Position numbers and translations under genes: made by a program
Shown: positions 1 to 10,999 of the stretch, one piece after another
Position numbering within the stretch: position 1 is the stretch's first letter
Layout of the letters: each line of letters starts with the position of its first letter
NCBI GenBank assembly: GCA_003550325.1
Contig: QKWP01000220.1
Coordinates: 218,091-282,090, forward strand
Direction of reading: 5' to 3'
Source: Gigaspora rosea
Lineage: Eukaryota; Glomeromycota; Glomeromycetes; Diversisporales; Gigasporaceae
DNA: 64,000 nt
Notes under the pieces: model-generated
Databases searched by the model: none
What the model saw: the letters and a program-made list of their open reading frames with translations, nothing else
What the model was told of the DNA's origin: nothing

Positions 1-703
1 TAAGAGTATTGTTGCGAAGGTGTTGTTACGTATTTATTGCATTTTAAGATTCGTGTTGGGATTTGTTTTTTTTTTTTTTTTTTAATATTTGTTAGGAGTC
101 GGGTGAAAACTCGCTCAGTCAGCAGCCAATGATACCAGCATAACTTATTTTTAACTCTGGCTTTTTACGTGTATCAAATACTTATATATCTTGTAGGTTA
201 TGTATAGACGTAATTCCATTGCTCTTTTTCCAAATTATGCATTATCATGCTTCTGAATATTACGTCATTTTGAATACCTTCAGTTCGAACCCCATTAATA
301 TATGGTCTAGAAATTTACTTGAACTATTCTGCAAGTGGTTCATATTTATTCGTCGTGAGATATGTCGAACCATATTGATTTAAAGTCCATGCATCCTTGG
401 GTTTAATTTCAAGCGATTCATTTCAATGTGTATGCGATTCTTTGCATTTATTCATCTTATGGTAAGTTGCTCACAATTTCTTAATGCTCATGTATTTGTC
501 GGTTTTATTTCTAGTGCCTTACTTAAATATGCAGTTCTTCACAGTTGTTCCTCCTGTATCAGTTCATCACGTTGAATTAACATCCATAGTATCTGACTCG
601 ATTTTGACTCTGGCTAGACCGGCATAAAAATTTCTTATTGATATACTGTAAGTGGATGGAAGGTAGTTTTATTGAATAAATTTCGAGGTATGAGCAATTT
701 ACG

Positions 704-704
<1 letters not shown>

Positions 705-739
<35 letters not shown>
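705..739. repeat. Poly(T) tract (~35 nt)
   Basis: A run of about 35 T interrupts the satellite-like array. A shorter T tract lies at 67-83. The lysine-rich minus-strand reading frame across the run is an artefact of this homopolymer. Confidence 0.8.
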
Positions 740-740
<1 letters not shown>

Positions 741-857
741 GGTGGTGATTTGATCTAAAGCGATTTTCTATATTTCTTCCTATTGCGATAAGCACCATGT
801 TGGTTTAACACCATGCGTCATTTGGTTTGATTACCAATGATTTATTTAATCCACAAG

Positions 858-1048
858 TAGGGTTCGGAATGGGCCGGCCCGTTAGCCCGTTGGGCTTTTT
901 TAAAAAGTTAATTTGGACCACGTTGTAAAAGTGCCAAAGTGCCAGTCACATGATAAATTATCATGTGACTAGCTCTATGAGACGTGGCCCAAATTAATTC
1001 TCAAAAAAAGCCCAACGTGCCTAACGGGCTGGCCCATTCCGAACCCTA
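858..1048. mobile_element. hAT-type MITE, 191 bp, TSD TCCACAAG
   Basis: Terminal inverted repeats begin TAGGGTTCGGAATGGGCC on both strands and continue imperfectly for about 80 bp, so the element is almost a complete fold-back with a perfect central hairpin around GTCACATGATAAATTATC. Identical 8-bp flanks TCCACAAG (850-857 and 1049-1056) are the target-site duplication size of the hAT superfamily. It has no coding capacity and is much more GC-rich than the satellite it entered. Confidence 0.9.
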
Positions 1049-1579
1049 TCCACAAGTGATTTTTCGTTTATACTTATCTTGTGATAGGTGTTCTATGAAT
1101 TTCTAATGCCCATGCCTCGTTTGGTTTGATAACTAGTGATTTATTTAGTCTGTCAAGTGATTCTTTCATGCGATAGGTTTCCCGCACTATTAGCATCCGT
1201 GCAATGTCTGAATTTAAATTCTTATTATTTGTTTAAATCCGTAGGTGATTCTTCACATTTATTCGTCATACAATGCACTGCATTGGCTTAAATACCCTGC
1301 ATAATTTAGTTTGATTTCTATTATAATGGTTATTTAAATATGCACGTGGCCCTCCGTGTTTATTCATCTTGTGATAAGTCATTAGTATCATTGGTTTGAT
1401 TCTGGTGATCTATTTACTTCTGCAAGTGGCTCTTTATATTTAGTCGTTATTTGATAAGTTTCACTATGGTCAATTAATGTCTGTGTATCGTCTTGTTCAA
1501 TTTATAGTGATTCATTGAAATCTGCAACTGATTTCTATACTGTTCGTCAAGTAATAAGTTAATTGTCGCATAGTTTGGA

Positions 1580-2400
1580 GATCCTTGCATTTAGTACGGC
1601 ACATGCTAATTGATATCAAAATGCATAAGGATTGAAGGAGAGTTCAGATTGAAGGCCGATTTGGTCATATGTTGAGCGATCGATGATAGGTGGCACTAAT
1701 AGGGTCAGGTACAAAGGTACCCATGACTAGCGATTACCATTTGTCACTCGACCCACTTCCAACACATGACTATGAGATACATACATGGGATTTTTTCTCA
1801 CTGGTCGCGTGATCTGCAGACGGTTCATATTATCGGTTCGGCTACTTCGCTAAATTCTATAACACCCAGTATGCACGGTTGTCAATCTCTTACAACATCC
1901 AAGATTTCCATACATGCCGCTAACCATTATCCCTTACTCAATACATCATACTTATCTGACTCTTAAAAAACATCACCCTGTCATCAATACTCAATACTTA
2001 CTCATCAATCACCCTGCATCATGGGCCCGGGTCATGGTCTGGATGCCTGTGTCTTTGTTCACGGCATCAAGAAATTAAATAACTTAATCACGAGTTACAA
2101 TACAGTAGTAAAGGGGAGAGACTGGAAATCGTATAGATTGGAATCGCCTAAAGTTTTCTTTAATCGTTTAATCGTTTAACCATTTAATCATTTAAATTGG
2201 CCAGCATTAAAATAATTCTGGCCTACGACCAACATAATTCTGCCCGGAACTATGGAAGCAATTTTTAAACAACTAAACGTCTAGAAATCAGTAAATTTCA
2301 GCTGACATTGTGGTATTTGCCCGAATTATTCGCACATCATGTGATGGATCGCACGTGATTCCGCGTGATGCCCATCACTAGTGAATAGTTAATTAAAATG
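1580..2400. other. Non-coding stretch with one hAT-like end
   Basis: No gene is supported here. The right part (about 2290-2380) ends GCCCATCACTA and resembles, over about 90 bp, the sequence at 29402-29530, which begins TAGTGATGGGC. It is therefore a solitary terminus of that MITE family; I could not find a matching left end. The short reading frame at 1766-1966 has no recognisable content. Confidence 0.5.
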
Positions 2401-3424
2401 CCAAGCGGGACAGATAACATTTCAATGATTTGTTTGAATCTGCAGGTGATTTGTTGTCTATTCATCATGTGATTAGTTTCACTGCGTTGACTTAATGTCA
2501 GTCCATTTTTTGGTTCAACCTCTAATAATTCATTTAATACGCAACAGATTCATCACATCTATGTATTCATTATGTGATAAGTTTCACCGCACTAACTTGA
2601 GGTTATGCATTATTTGGCTCGATTTCTAATGATTTAAGTCAGCAAGTGCTTCTTTATTTTATTCATCATATGATATGTTGCCCGCATTGACTTAATGCTC
2701 ATGCTTGATTTTAATGATTCATTTTATCTGCACATGATCCTTCATGAATACGCATAGTGCAAAAAGTGCATCACACTGACTTAATACCTATGCATTATAT
2801 AAGGTTTTTTTTTTTTTGAATTGTTTAATTCTGCAAGTAATATTTCACTCTAATCACCATGTATTGCATTGCACCAAGTTGATTTAAACATGCGCTCTTG
2901 GGTTTGATTTCTGGTGATTGATTTAAGTCTGTAGGCGAATTTTCATATTAAGATTCAATGAAATCAGTATAGTATTTTGCAAGTATATGTGCTACTGTTT
3001 TCCCTCCAGTTCTCCACATATATTTGAATTTGTCTTCGAAACTATTCTAGCTGTTACTGAGAATTTCATTAAAAACGTCTTATGTTTTGAAAATTTGCCT
3101 TGCTCACAAAGAATTCGTGTGCCTCATTCTCAGATTCTCAAGCATATTGCTATCCTGCATTGAAGCATTCAAATTAGTTGTATCAGATATATAAAGCGGG
3201 GATAATATAAACTGTGGCTTGAAGACTTTCGTTATTCAGATAATATTTCTGTAGAATGATGTTGACTTGTAGTTTCGTTAGGAATAATTTCGGTTAAATA
3301 TTGGAATTACACTGTTGCTGGATGATTGTCAGGATCACTATCCCGACACTTTTGTTAAGTCTGATATATCGAGGTAGTGTATCTTCAATAAGCTGGTCGA
3401 TTTCTCATCTATGTGCCTTAATAG

Positions 3425-3892
3425 TGTAACGAATAATTTTTCCTTCGTCTCCTCATTTCTGTATTTGTATAATTCTTTAAGTTGTCACCTATCTTCCATA
3501 ATTGTACCATCATAGTCATGTTGATCCTACCTTAAGAGTATTAGGCATTATTTTGCGTAGTTATAGCGTAACGCTAGTTTTTCCGCGTAATGCTAGTTTT
3601 TCGCCGTAACGCTAAATTATTAGCGCATCGCTAGAAATTCAGCGTAATGCTCTATAATTTTTAAATGTATATAAAGGCTTGCTCTCGCCTTGGTTAATAA
3701 AAATATACGTTCCCTCAAAATTCCTACATAAAATAAAAGCTGCATAATTTCGTTCCTTTTGTAAATAAATGCCTAATAAATCATAAATATCCGTTTCCAT
3801 AAATTACTGCCCAACTCATGCGACCTTTTAACGACAACCATCGGAGTTAAACTCGGCACGAAAGTAACAAGCTCTCCCATACGATGGTGACA
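3425..3892 (+). repeat. 5' LTR of the TRIM-like element
   Basis: It begins TGTAACGAATAATTTTTCC and ends ACGATGGTGACA. The outer ~110 bp and the last ~220 bp match the 3' LTR closely. The middle (about 3555-3655) differs entirely and contains a short repeat of the type GCGTAATGCTAGTTTTT, reiterated four or five times. Confidence 0.88.
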
Positions 3893-3894
3893 TA

Positions 3895-3906
3895 TGGTGC
3901 CGATTG
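3895..3906 (+). promoter_or_regulatory. tRNA primer-binding site
   Basis: TGGTGCCGATTG lies two bases inside the 5' LTR. It begins with the TGG that pairs with the CCA end of a tRNA primer. The primer tRNA cannot be named without a tRNA set from this genome. Confidence 0.75.
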
Positions 3907-4336
3907 TATTGAATGGATATTAACAACACGCCTTCTTACCTTTGTGTTCAACTTCATCTTCAGCTCTGGCCACAATCTTACCATCCAGCCCTTGGACAAC
4001 GTCAAATGTGAGATAAAAGCTGAGTTCCAAGATGACTACGGTAATAACGATCCTAACGAAAGATTAACTGAATAAGTGAGCTCGAGAAAACTTGTCTTGA
4101 TAAAATGAAATTTCTTTGGGTTTTAATTTGTTTCGTGGTTGAGATTGTGAGGGACATTCATAGGTTGGCAATGCACAGATGCGCCGACGGATAGGCAGTG
4201 ATTGCAACATGAAGACTCATGTTTGAAATTTGGTTATAAATTAGAACAACATTGTAATTTTATTTGGTTGAGTGATTTTTCTCTTGTTTCCTTTCTTTCA
4301 TTAAGATTTTGTTTAGGCTCGCAAGAGCTCGCCCTC

Positions 4337-4346
4337 AAGGGGAGGA
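4337..4346 (+). promoter_or_regulatory. Polypurine tract
   Basis: AAGGGGAGGA lies three bases before the 3' LTR. It is the only such purine run in the internal region and sits where plus-strand priming is expected. Confidence 0.8.
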
Positions 4347-4349
4347 TAA

Positions 4350-4860
4350 TGTAACGAATAATTTTCCCTTGTCTCTCATTTCCGTATTTGTATAATTCTT
4401 TAAGTTGTCATATACCTTCCATAATTGTATCGCCATAGCCATGATAATCTTACCTTTCTCGTATTAGGCATTATTATGTATTCTCAGTGGCTTTAACCAT
4501 GTGAATTTCCCCTAGTCACGTTTACACGCTTGCATAAACTTGATAGAAGGAGTTGCATGTGGTAAAGCATGTGAAATCAGATTAGTAGTTTTGACATTAT
4601 GATCTCAGCGTTGGCATCATAAGAAATGAGAATGTATATAAAGGGTTGACCTCACCCTTTGTTAATAAGATATAATGTACCTAATGTATGCTCTCTAAAA
4701 CCATCTTTAAATAAAATACATTCTTTTTATAATAAATGCCTAATAAATCATAAATATCTGTTTCCCATAAATTACTGCCCAATTCATGCGACCTTCAAAC
4801 GTCAACCATCGGAGTTAAACTCGGCATAAAAGTACCAAGCTCTCCCATACGATGGTGACA
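4350..4860 (+). repeat. 3' LTR of the TRIM-like element
   Basis: It begins TGTAACGAATAATTTTCCC and ends with the same ACGATGGTGACA as the 5' LTR. The middle segment (about 4475-4625) is unrelated to the matching segment of the 5' LTR, so the two ends belong to different subfamilies or have recombined. Confidence 0.88.
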
Positions 4861-5461
4861 ATAGACTAAAAATTTAGCAATGCATAATCTAACTATCCAT
4901 TGTCATCTCCATTATTCTCCCTCGATACTTTGTGGAATGGAATAATGTTAATTAATAGAAATACTTCGCAATAAACTAATCTTCTTAAGAAAATCTTTAA
5001 CACTTCTTTTGTCGACGCTTGCGAAATTGCTTAGCCTCTTGAAAGGCTGCTGTCATGCTGCACTGCCTCTCCTCCGTTTATATCTGTATGTTATTGTCAT
5101 ACGTTGTTATACATTCCTCTAAATTTGGTAATATTAGTATTCACGCCATAAACCTGGAATTGGTAATTCATTAAATTTCTACTTATCTTCCCCTTGCATA
5201 TAATGGATTCTCTTGTAAGAATGGGATCACCCATGTGATCTTTGCCTGCCAATGCATCACTGCTTAGCTGTCTTTTCGATCTGTTGACCTACCGTCAACT
5301 TGAAGAATCTCACGAACCTCACCATACTAACTGCTGCACTTCCGCCCTCAAGAGCCTTTGAAAATCATAGAAGGTTACCTCTAAAGTCCCGTATATCTGT
5401 TGTATACCACGAGAGGAGAAAATATCATACATTCTGGTTGCCATTAAATAATAGTGTTTAG

Positions 5462-5854
5462 TCACACTCCTGCGCATAAGCACCTTTTGGTCATTAGTGT
5501 CATGAGAAAAAGCATCCCTAGGTAGTATGCGTACACCAACATTTCAACCCAGTTTCCTAACAGTTGAATTAAGTTTACCGCAGTTACAAGGTCATGTGAT
5601 TCATCATAGGGCGGTGGCATAATTTCGATATAATCAGGCACCGGCATGTATATGTCAATGATGATCTCATCTATGGTCATCATGTTTAATGAATTTTTCG
5701 TTAAATTCTTCCCATGTTTAGGCTCTGCTTTTATGTATTTTTCTCCTTCATTATTTTCCCTGATTTCAGTGTTCTTTTTCATACTTTTCTTCATTTCTGG
5801 TCCAAAGATTTTTTTATAAACTAACTTATTCTTATTTCCCATTTCAAGCGACAC
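5462..5854 (-). pseudogene. C-terminal tail of the gypsy polyprotein
   Basis: An open frame of 130 codons lies immediately downstream of the integrase C-terminal domain on the same strand. It is lysine- and glutamate-rich for its first 50 residues and hydrophobic near its end. I do not recognise a domain. Position suggests the element-specific tail of the polyprotein. The initiator methionine is probably not a real start. Confidence 0.45.
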
Positions 5855-7090
5855 TCTTAGGCTTCACAGCACTCGTGATACTTTTTTAGTAGTTTGAGAT
5901 TTATAGGTAACAACACGACTTTCCCTTCTATAGTTCTTAATTTGAACATGTTTTTGGAATAGATCTCATGGATATAGAACGGGGCTTTCCATTTTGGTTC
6001 AAGTTTATACTCCTGTTGTATTCTATCAATGCACAGTACACCAATACTTTATCACTGATCTCTAGTTTTGGAACTGATTGAATATTCTTATCATGCTGAT
6101 TTTTCATCTGGATTTGAGCTTGTTGTATGCGTGCTACAGCTTTATTACAGATCTCTGGTAGGTTTCAATTAATTCTATTGTTCTTTGAATTATTGTTTCA
6201 CTATCTAATTTTCTTGTATCACTAGGCTCTATGGGCAACCTGGCTTCCCACTCGTGTACTAGAAAGAATGGGGTAAGTTTTGTTGTCAAGTGCCTTGTAG
6301 TACGATAGGCAAACAGAACTGCAAGTATTACTAAGTCCCAATTAGTAATAGTTTTTACTGATTTTGCAATAGCCTCGCATAATGTTTTATTAAAGTGCTC
6401 TACCAGGCCATTTGTCTGGGGGTGGTACAGCATGGACAAGAGGTGCTTTATACAGAACTTTTGGAGTAACTGATCTACTACCTGATTGCAAAAGTGAGCC
6501 ACGTCTAATAGAAATTTTTTGGGGCACCCATGTTGACAAATGATATCGTTGAATACAAACTTAGCCACTTTCTGTGCATTAGCAAAAGGATGGCCCTAGT
6601 TTTAGGCCATTTCGTCATATAGTCCATAGCTACCACTATATACTAGTTAGACCTTGGTGTGATTGGTAGTGGCCCTACTATATCAATACCCACTTGATAG
6701 AAGGGCATTGATACCGGTATAGAGTATAGAGAAGCTTTCAATTTGTTCCTACTCCTTCTTTGATATTTATCACATGACTTAATGTATGCTTTTATTTTCG
6801 AACATTTTAGCCAGTAATAAATCCCACAGATTTTTCAAACATAGCCTCAGTCCTGAAGTGGACTACTGTTGGGTGGCTATGTATCATTAAAAGGATAGCA
6901 TTGATTTCATCCTTATATACTACTCTTATTAACCTTTCCAGGTAATTTGAATTAAGTTTATATAAGATTCTGTTTTGGTTTGTAACTTTTTACTGAGTCT
7001 GACTATTTGTTTCTTCTGGGCCTGGTCTAGATTGGTTGATAAATATTTGCTTTGTAGATACTGCTTGACCTGCTCGTATAGTCTTGGGTC
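5855..7090 (-). pseudogene. Integrase (H2C2, catalytic core, C-terminal domain), broken
   Basis: The H2C2 zinc region is at about 6790-7000 (HPTVVHFRTEAMFEKS, later a CDKYQRRSR-like stretch after frame shifts). The core begins about 6720 with GIDIVGPLP and VVAMDYMTKWPK. The open segment 6134-6568 contains ICQHGCPKKFLLD and the conserved YHPQTNGLVEHFNKTL, which bears the glutamate region of the D,D-35-E core. The position equivalent to the second aspartate context (SDxGxxF) reads LDVAHFCN and has lost its glycine. About 5870-5990 encodes KLRTIEGKVV and LLKKYHE, typical of the SH3-like C-terminal domain. Stops and shifts separate the blocks. Confidence 0.85.
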
Positions 7091-8724
7091 CATTATTTAG
7101 CTTTGCCAGAACACTAACAAACTGGACTAAATTTTCTTTTATGTCAGATTTGGGGTTCACGTAATACATGTGATATGGTCTTCAAGTAGAATTTATGGTA
7201 AGTTTCTTGTACTAATTTATTCTTTAGAATTTAGAAGAAGCCCCTTTTCTCGCTCAAACTCATCCTAACCAACCGTATTACTGTTAGGTCTGTTACGTGT
7301 ATTTCTTTTTTTTTATTGTTTCTCTACTCAACTTAATTTCAGCAACTCGGTAGCAGTATTCAGGTCCAAGACTATTTTTTATAGTTCTTTCTAAGTTGGG
7401 TTTTGATGGCATTCATGTTGATTAATTTACTGTAACCCAAATTAAGTCTAGCAACCCAAAAATATTCTCTTTGTACTAATTCTTGACAGATCCTGGCTAC
7501 GATCCATTCTCGCAGCACTAGCAGATTCCTGGAATCGTGTACAATGAAGCAGAATCCCTTCTGTTCTGTCATATAAACAGTTTTCACCCTATTTATTACT
7601 TCTAGAGTTAATGCTCTAGGTAAACTGGATGGACATATAAGTGAAATATCCTTCTATATGATCTATTAAGATTGGTAAAAGTCAAACTATAGCAGTAGTC
7701 CAGTACTAATCTTTTGTACTATGCAGACGGTATCAGGGCCTGGTAGCCAGTTGAAGTAGGATTTGGTAGGTCTTCTTTCTTCTGCACAGTTATCATTATT
7801 TTTGTCATTAGCTAATACTATAAACACCTCCATTTCTTTTTCTTTTTCTTCAGTTACTCTTTCATCAACATCATTAATCCACCATTCTTTATCTTTTTTA
7901 GGCATGCCAGCTTTGGTAGGTTTTATATTAGCATATTTACTTTGTTTTGTCTCTGTTGGGTCTGAAGCCTCTTTCTTCCTTAGTTCGAGGATTTCTGTTT
8001 CTAGTATAAACTCTAATACTGGCCCTCATTTTCTTAATTCTTCCTCAAATTTTTTTATAACTTTCTGTTTGACTCTTTTTTTGCTTTATGAAGTGGACTC
8101 ATAAGTGTATCACAGCTAGGCGCCCTACTTCAGTACTCATTGAATCTCTTGAGTATAGCTTCGAGTATAGGTCCTTCTTTTTTACTCTTCTTCCCCTATA
8201 TTATGAAAACTTTATATTGATCTTTTTTCTATCCTTGGTTATAATTGTTTTCATCACCTGCGCTTAATCTGAGTTTCAACTTGTACAAGCTATCTTTACC
8301 CTAGTCACTATTACTATTACTAAATTAGATACCTGTAGTTTATTTACCCACATAGGTGGTTCCACACTATACAGATCATTTAGGTAGAATATATCTGAAG
8401 CTTCACTATCTGACTGCTATGTTTTCTCTACTGTTTCGTGCTCTGTCCATGTTAGTATACATTCAAATTTTGGTTTAATTCTTCTATCTACTTATAATAT
8501 TTTTTTGTGGCTTTTCTTCAGATTCGAAATCTTCCTCACCATATAAGTTATGGCTGTCACTTTCGAGTAGTCGATCCTTTTGACCTTCATACTCTAGTTC
8601 AGCCAATAATAAAAGCTACTTCTTCTCTTCAGTAGTGGTAGTTAGTATACCTTCATTTTTTTTTTATCTTTTTAAGATCTTTTTAAGTTGGTCGATTTCT
8701 GGGCTTTATTGTCAATTTTAGCTT

Positions 8725-9164
8725 GTTGGAAAAGGTGTTTGCATTACTATGAACTTTACTAGCCCTGTATTGGATTGTATAACTGTAGAATTGTAAACTT
8801 ATAACCATCTTGCTTGTTGACTATTTAGTTTAGTAGTATGTAGCCACTTTAGTACCACATGGTCAGTTACTACCATAAAGGGTCTAAACCCAAAATAATT
8901 ATGATAGTATTCCACTAACTACAGTATGGTAAGATACTCCAATTCCATGGCTGAATAGTTTTTTCTCTTGTAATAGCCCACTACTAGTATATGTGATTAC
9001 ATGGTCTTCATTTTTTTGTACTAAAACTATACCCAACCCGGTCTCTAAAGTATCTGTGTATAAGTAGAATATTTTAGAGAAATTAGGGTATTGCAGGATA
9101 GAAGCTGAAGTTAAGTGAGATTTTAGTTTTTCAAAGGCATTTTTCTGTTTCTCCCCACTTGTAT
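8725..9164 (-). pseudogene. RNase H fragment (Ty3/gypsy)
   Basis: Conceptual reading gives WGEKQKNAFEKLKSHLT, then FYLYTDTLETGLGIVLVQ, where the TD matches the first catalytic aspartate position of LTR-element RNase H. Near the C-terminus comes YTIQYRASKVHSNANTFSN, matching the usual YxIxYRPGKxNxxADALSR end. Frames shift between these blocks. It lies directly downstream of the reverse transcriptase relic on the same strand, with the 190-bp MITE at the boundary. Confidence 0.8.
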
Positions 9165-9354
9165 AGGACCCCGAACAATCTATGAACAGCTAACAATTTT
9201 AAAAAATTGTTATATATTTCTAAAAATGGATAAGATCTACAGAAAAACAGTCAAAAATAAGCATTAATATTACTAAATATAGAAAAGATCTACACAAGAT
9301 AGAAAAAATAAGCAAAAGCAAATTGTCACCTATCTATATATAGCTCGGGGTCCT
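9165..9354. mobile_element. hAT-type MITE, 190 bp, TSD ACTTGTAT
   Basis: Inverted termini AGGACCCCGA / TCGGGGTCCT are flanked by ACTTGTAT on both sides (9157-9164 and 9355-9362). Removing the element and one 8-bp copy rejoins the gypsy frame as KNIKYKWGEK, the expected junction of reverse transcriptase and RNase H. That supports the boundary and the 8-bp duplication. The interior is AT-rich and non-coding. Confidence 0.92.
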
Positions 9355-9362
9355 ACTTGTAT

Positions 9363-10099
9363 TTAATGTTTTTCTTTAATAGTGAGTGTAATGGCTAGGC
9401 CATGTTCGCAAATTTCTTAATAAACTGCCAGTAGTATGATGCAATCCCTATGAAGATCCTTAATTGTCAGAGGGTTCTTGGGGTCTGGTAATTCTTAACT
9501 TTCTCAATCTTTTTTTTGTCAGGCCGAATTCCTTTACACTCTACAATGTGGTTCAAAAGTATATTTCAGTCTTAAAAAATTTATATTTTTTTAAGTTAAT
9601 TTTTAGACCAGCCATGTTTAACTTTTCGAGTACTTTCTTTAGATGCTTTAAATGGTTTTGAAAGAATTTAGAGTATATATTGATATCATCAATATATACG
9701 GCCAACTTACTAATATATTCAGGCAATACTTTGTCCATGAGGCACTAAAAGGTAGTTGGCATATTAAACTAACTGAATAGTATAACAGGTCTCTGATACA
9801 ACTCAGATGATTCTAAAAAAGTATTGCATTGCATTTTTATATAGTAAATTTTCAAATTTTGCTCTATTTTATACATCTATTTGGCTAAAATACTGCCAAA
9901 ATTATACAAACTCAGATTTGAGTTGTATCAGAGTTCTTCGGGGTTCTAGTATAACCCTAAATTTATATAACCCACTTCTTGTTATGAAAGCTGTTTTTTC
10001 TTGGTCTTCAGAATTCATCTTTACCTGCCAATAACCATTCTTCAAATCCAAACTTGAAAACCGATTGTTTTCCATATGAGACTTACTTATACAAGCCAC
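9363..10099 (-). pseudogene. Reverse transcriptase fragment (Ty3/gypsy)
   Basis: The first part (9902-10099) holds [15 protein letters not shown] and [14 protein letters not shown], typical of the fingers/palm just before the MPFGLTNAP motif. That motif resumes in decayed form beyond the 160-bp MITE. The second part (9553-9738) carries the catalytic YIDD box in AVYIDDINIYS, followed by HLKHLKKVLEKLNMAGLKIN. Further downstream, about 9365-9450, GIASYYWQFIKKFANMA matches the connection to RNase H. Internal stops and a missing N-terminus show it is dead. Product in an intact element: RNA-dependent DNA polymerase. Confidence 0.88.
9787..9946. mobile_element. hAT-type MITE, 160 bp, TSD (T)AGTATAAC
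   Basis: Inverted repeats CTCTGATACAACTCAGAT / TTTGAGTTGTATCAGAG lie just inside the ends. The right end carries TCGGGGTTC, a near copy of the terminus of the 9165-9354 element, while the left end has lost about 12 bp of it. TAGTATAAC flanks both sides (9778-9786 and 9947-9955). Excision with one target copy rejoins the gypsy frame as YKFRVILFS, matching the usual approach to the MPFGL motif. Confidence 0.88.
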
Positions 10100-10999
10100 A
10101 AGAAGTAATCCTTATAGTAATAACCTAGCATAACTTCATCAATGCATAGAGCTAAAAATAAAATAACAGTATAGTTGTGCTATGTACATATGTAAATATG
10201 TTATTCTCACTCATATTTCATATTAAACATCTCCAAAATTTGCATGGTGATTACTATCAATTTTTATCAGTTATTGGATAGTAATTGATTTAAACCCCCT
10301 AATGAGGACTATTGATTAAGATAGTAATTGGTAATAATCAGTAATAATTAATAGATATCAGATTAAAAATTACAAATAACAATACTATTATACTGTATAC
10401 TTATTTTTAAACTTTTTTTACAGGGGTTTGCAGTTTTTGCATGTTTGTACAAGGTTTTACAATTTAATAAAAAATTTATATTTATTTATTTATTATTATT
10501 ATTATATATTATATTTTAATTAACTATATATTTTTAATCAATATTATATATTTTATTATATATTATTATATACATTTTTTACAAAAAAATAAAAAAAATA
10601 ACAAAAACAAATAAAACTAAAAAAAACTAATCCAAAAAAATAATGAAAAAAACGAAACTGAAAAATAGTAATATTTTGAACTTTTATACACTTTATCACA
10701 TAATACTAGTTTTATATACTTATTTTTCTCTCCTTGCAGTTAGCTATTATTTCTTTTCTTCTTTGTTTTAACTATAATATTCGCTCATATTTGCTAATAT
10801 TCGCTTATATTTACTACTTCCTAAAATAAAAAAAAACAACAAAAAAATAAAACTCAAAAAAACGAAACTGAAAATCATAGTAATATTTAAACTACTTTCC
10901 TACTTTATCACATAATACTAGTTCTATATACTTATTTTCTTTACTCTGCAGTTAGCTATTATTTCTCTTCTTTTTTGTTTTAACTATCATATTCGCTTA
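10100..10999. other. AT-rich low-complexity DNA with a direct duplication
   Basis: No gene is seen. A segment of about 130 bp at 10660-10800 (AAACTGAAA...CTTTATCACATAATACTAG...TTAGCTATTATTTC) recurs at about 10865-11000. The rest is A/T runs. Confidence 0.6.

Larger units (their letters stand above)
240..2960. repeat. Degenerate ~100-bp satellite-like array
   Basis: A diverged unit of roughly 95-105 bp recurs. Each unit holds a run like TTTGATTTCTAGTGATTCA, then TTTAATCTGCAAGTGATTC, then TTATTCATCATGTGATAAG, then a stretch ending in ATGCAT-like sequence. The ATTCATC...TGATAAG core is visible near 348, 450, 1074, 1261, 1360, 1443, 1543, 2460, 2566 and 2661. The array is interrupted by a MITE at 858-1048 and by unrelated sequence at about 1580-2400. 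No ORF is conserved through the units. Copy identity was judged by eye only. Confidence 0.6.
3425..4860 (+). mobile_element. Small non-autonomous LTR retroelement (TRIM-like), TSD ATAG
   Basis: Two direct long terminal repeats (3425-3892 and 4350-4860), each starting TG and ending CA, flank an internal region of only 457 bp. A primer-binding site starts two bases after the 5' LTR, a polypurine tract abuts the 3' LTR, and the whole is flanked by ATAG (3421-3424 and 4861-4864). ATAG could be counted as AATAG if the terminal A is shared. No gag, protease, reverse transcriptase or integrase fits in the interior, so the element must be mobilised in trans. The 63-codon frame at 3884-4075 overlaps the LTR end and primer site and resembles nothing I know. 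Each LTR has a TATATAAA box (about 3669 and 4635) and AATAAA-type signals. Confidence 0.88.
5462..10099 (-). mobile_element. Decayed Ty3/gypsy retrotransposon (pol region)
   Basis: Read on the minus strand, the order is reverse transcriptase, RNase H, a long spacer, H2C2 zinc region, integrase core and C-terminal tail, which is the Ty3/gypsy order. The frame is broken by many stops and shifts. Two MITEs (9165-9354 and 9787-9946) lie inside. Gag, protease and the start of reverse transcriptase are missing, since homology stops near 10090, and I found no LTRs. The spacer between RNase H (ending about 8725) and the H2C2 region (about 7090) is some 1.6 kb, longer than usual, and holds only short acidic frames such as 7687-7905. 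It is either a weakly conserved polyprotein linker or further insertion. Confidence 0.88.

Noticed and set aside
577-798. Lysine-rich 73-codon minus-strand frame
   Set aside because: Encoded by the poly(T) tract.
4865-5460. LTR of the gypsy relic next to its 3' end
   Set aside because: A purine-rich stretch near 5075 on the minus strand hinted at a polypurine tract, but no second LTR copy exists to confirm it.
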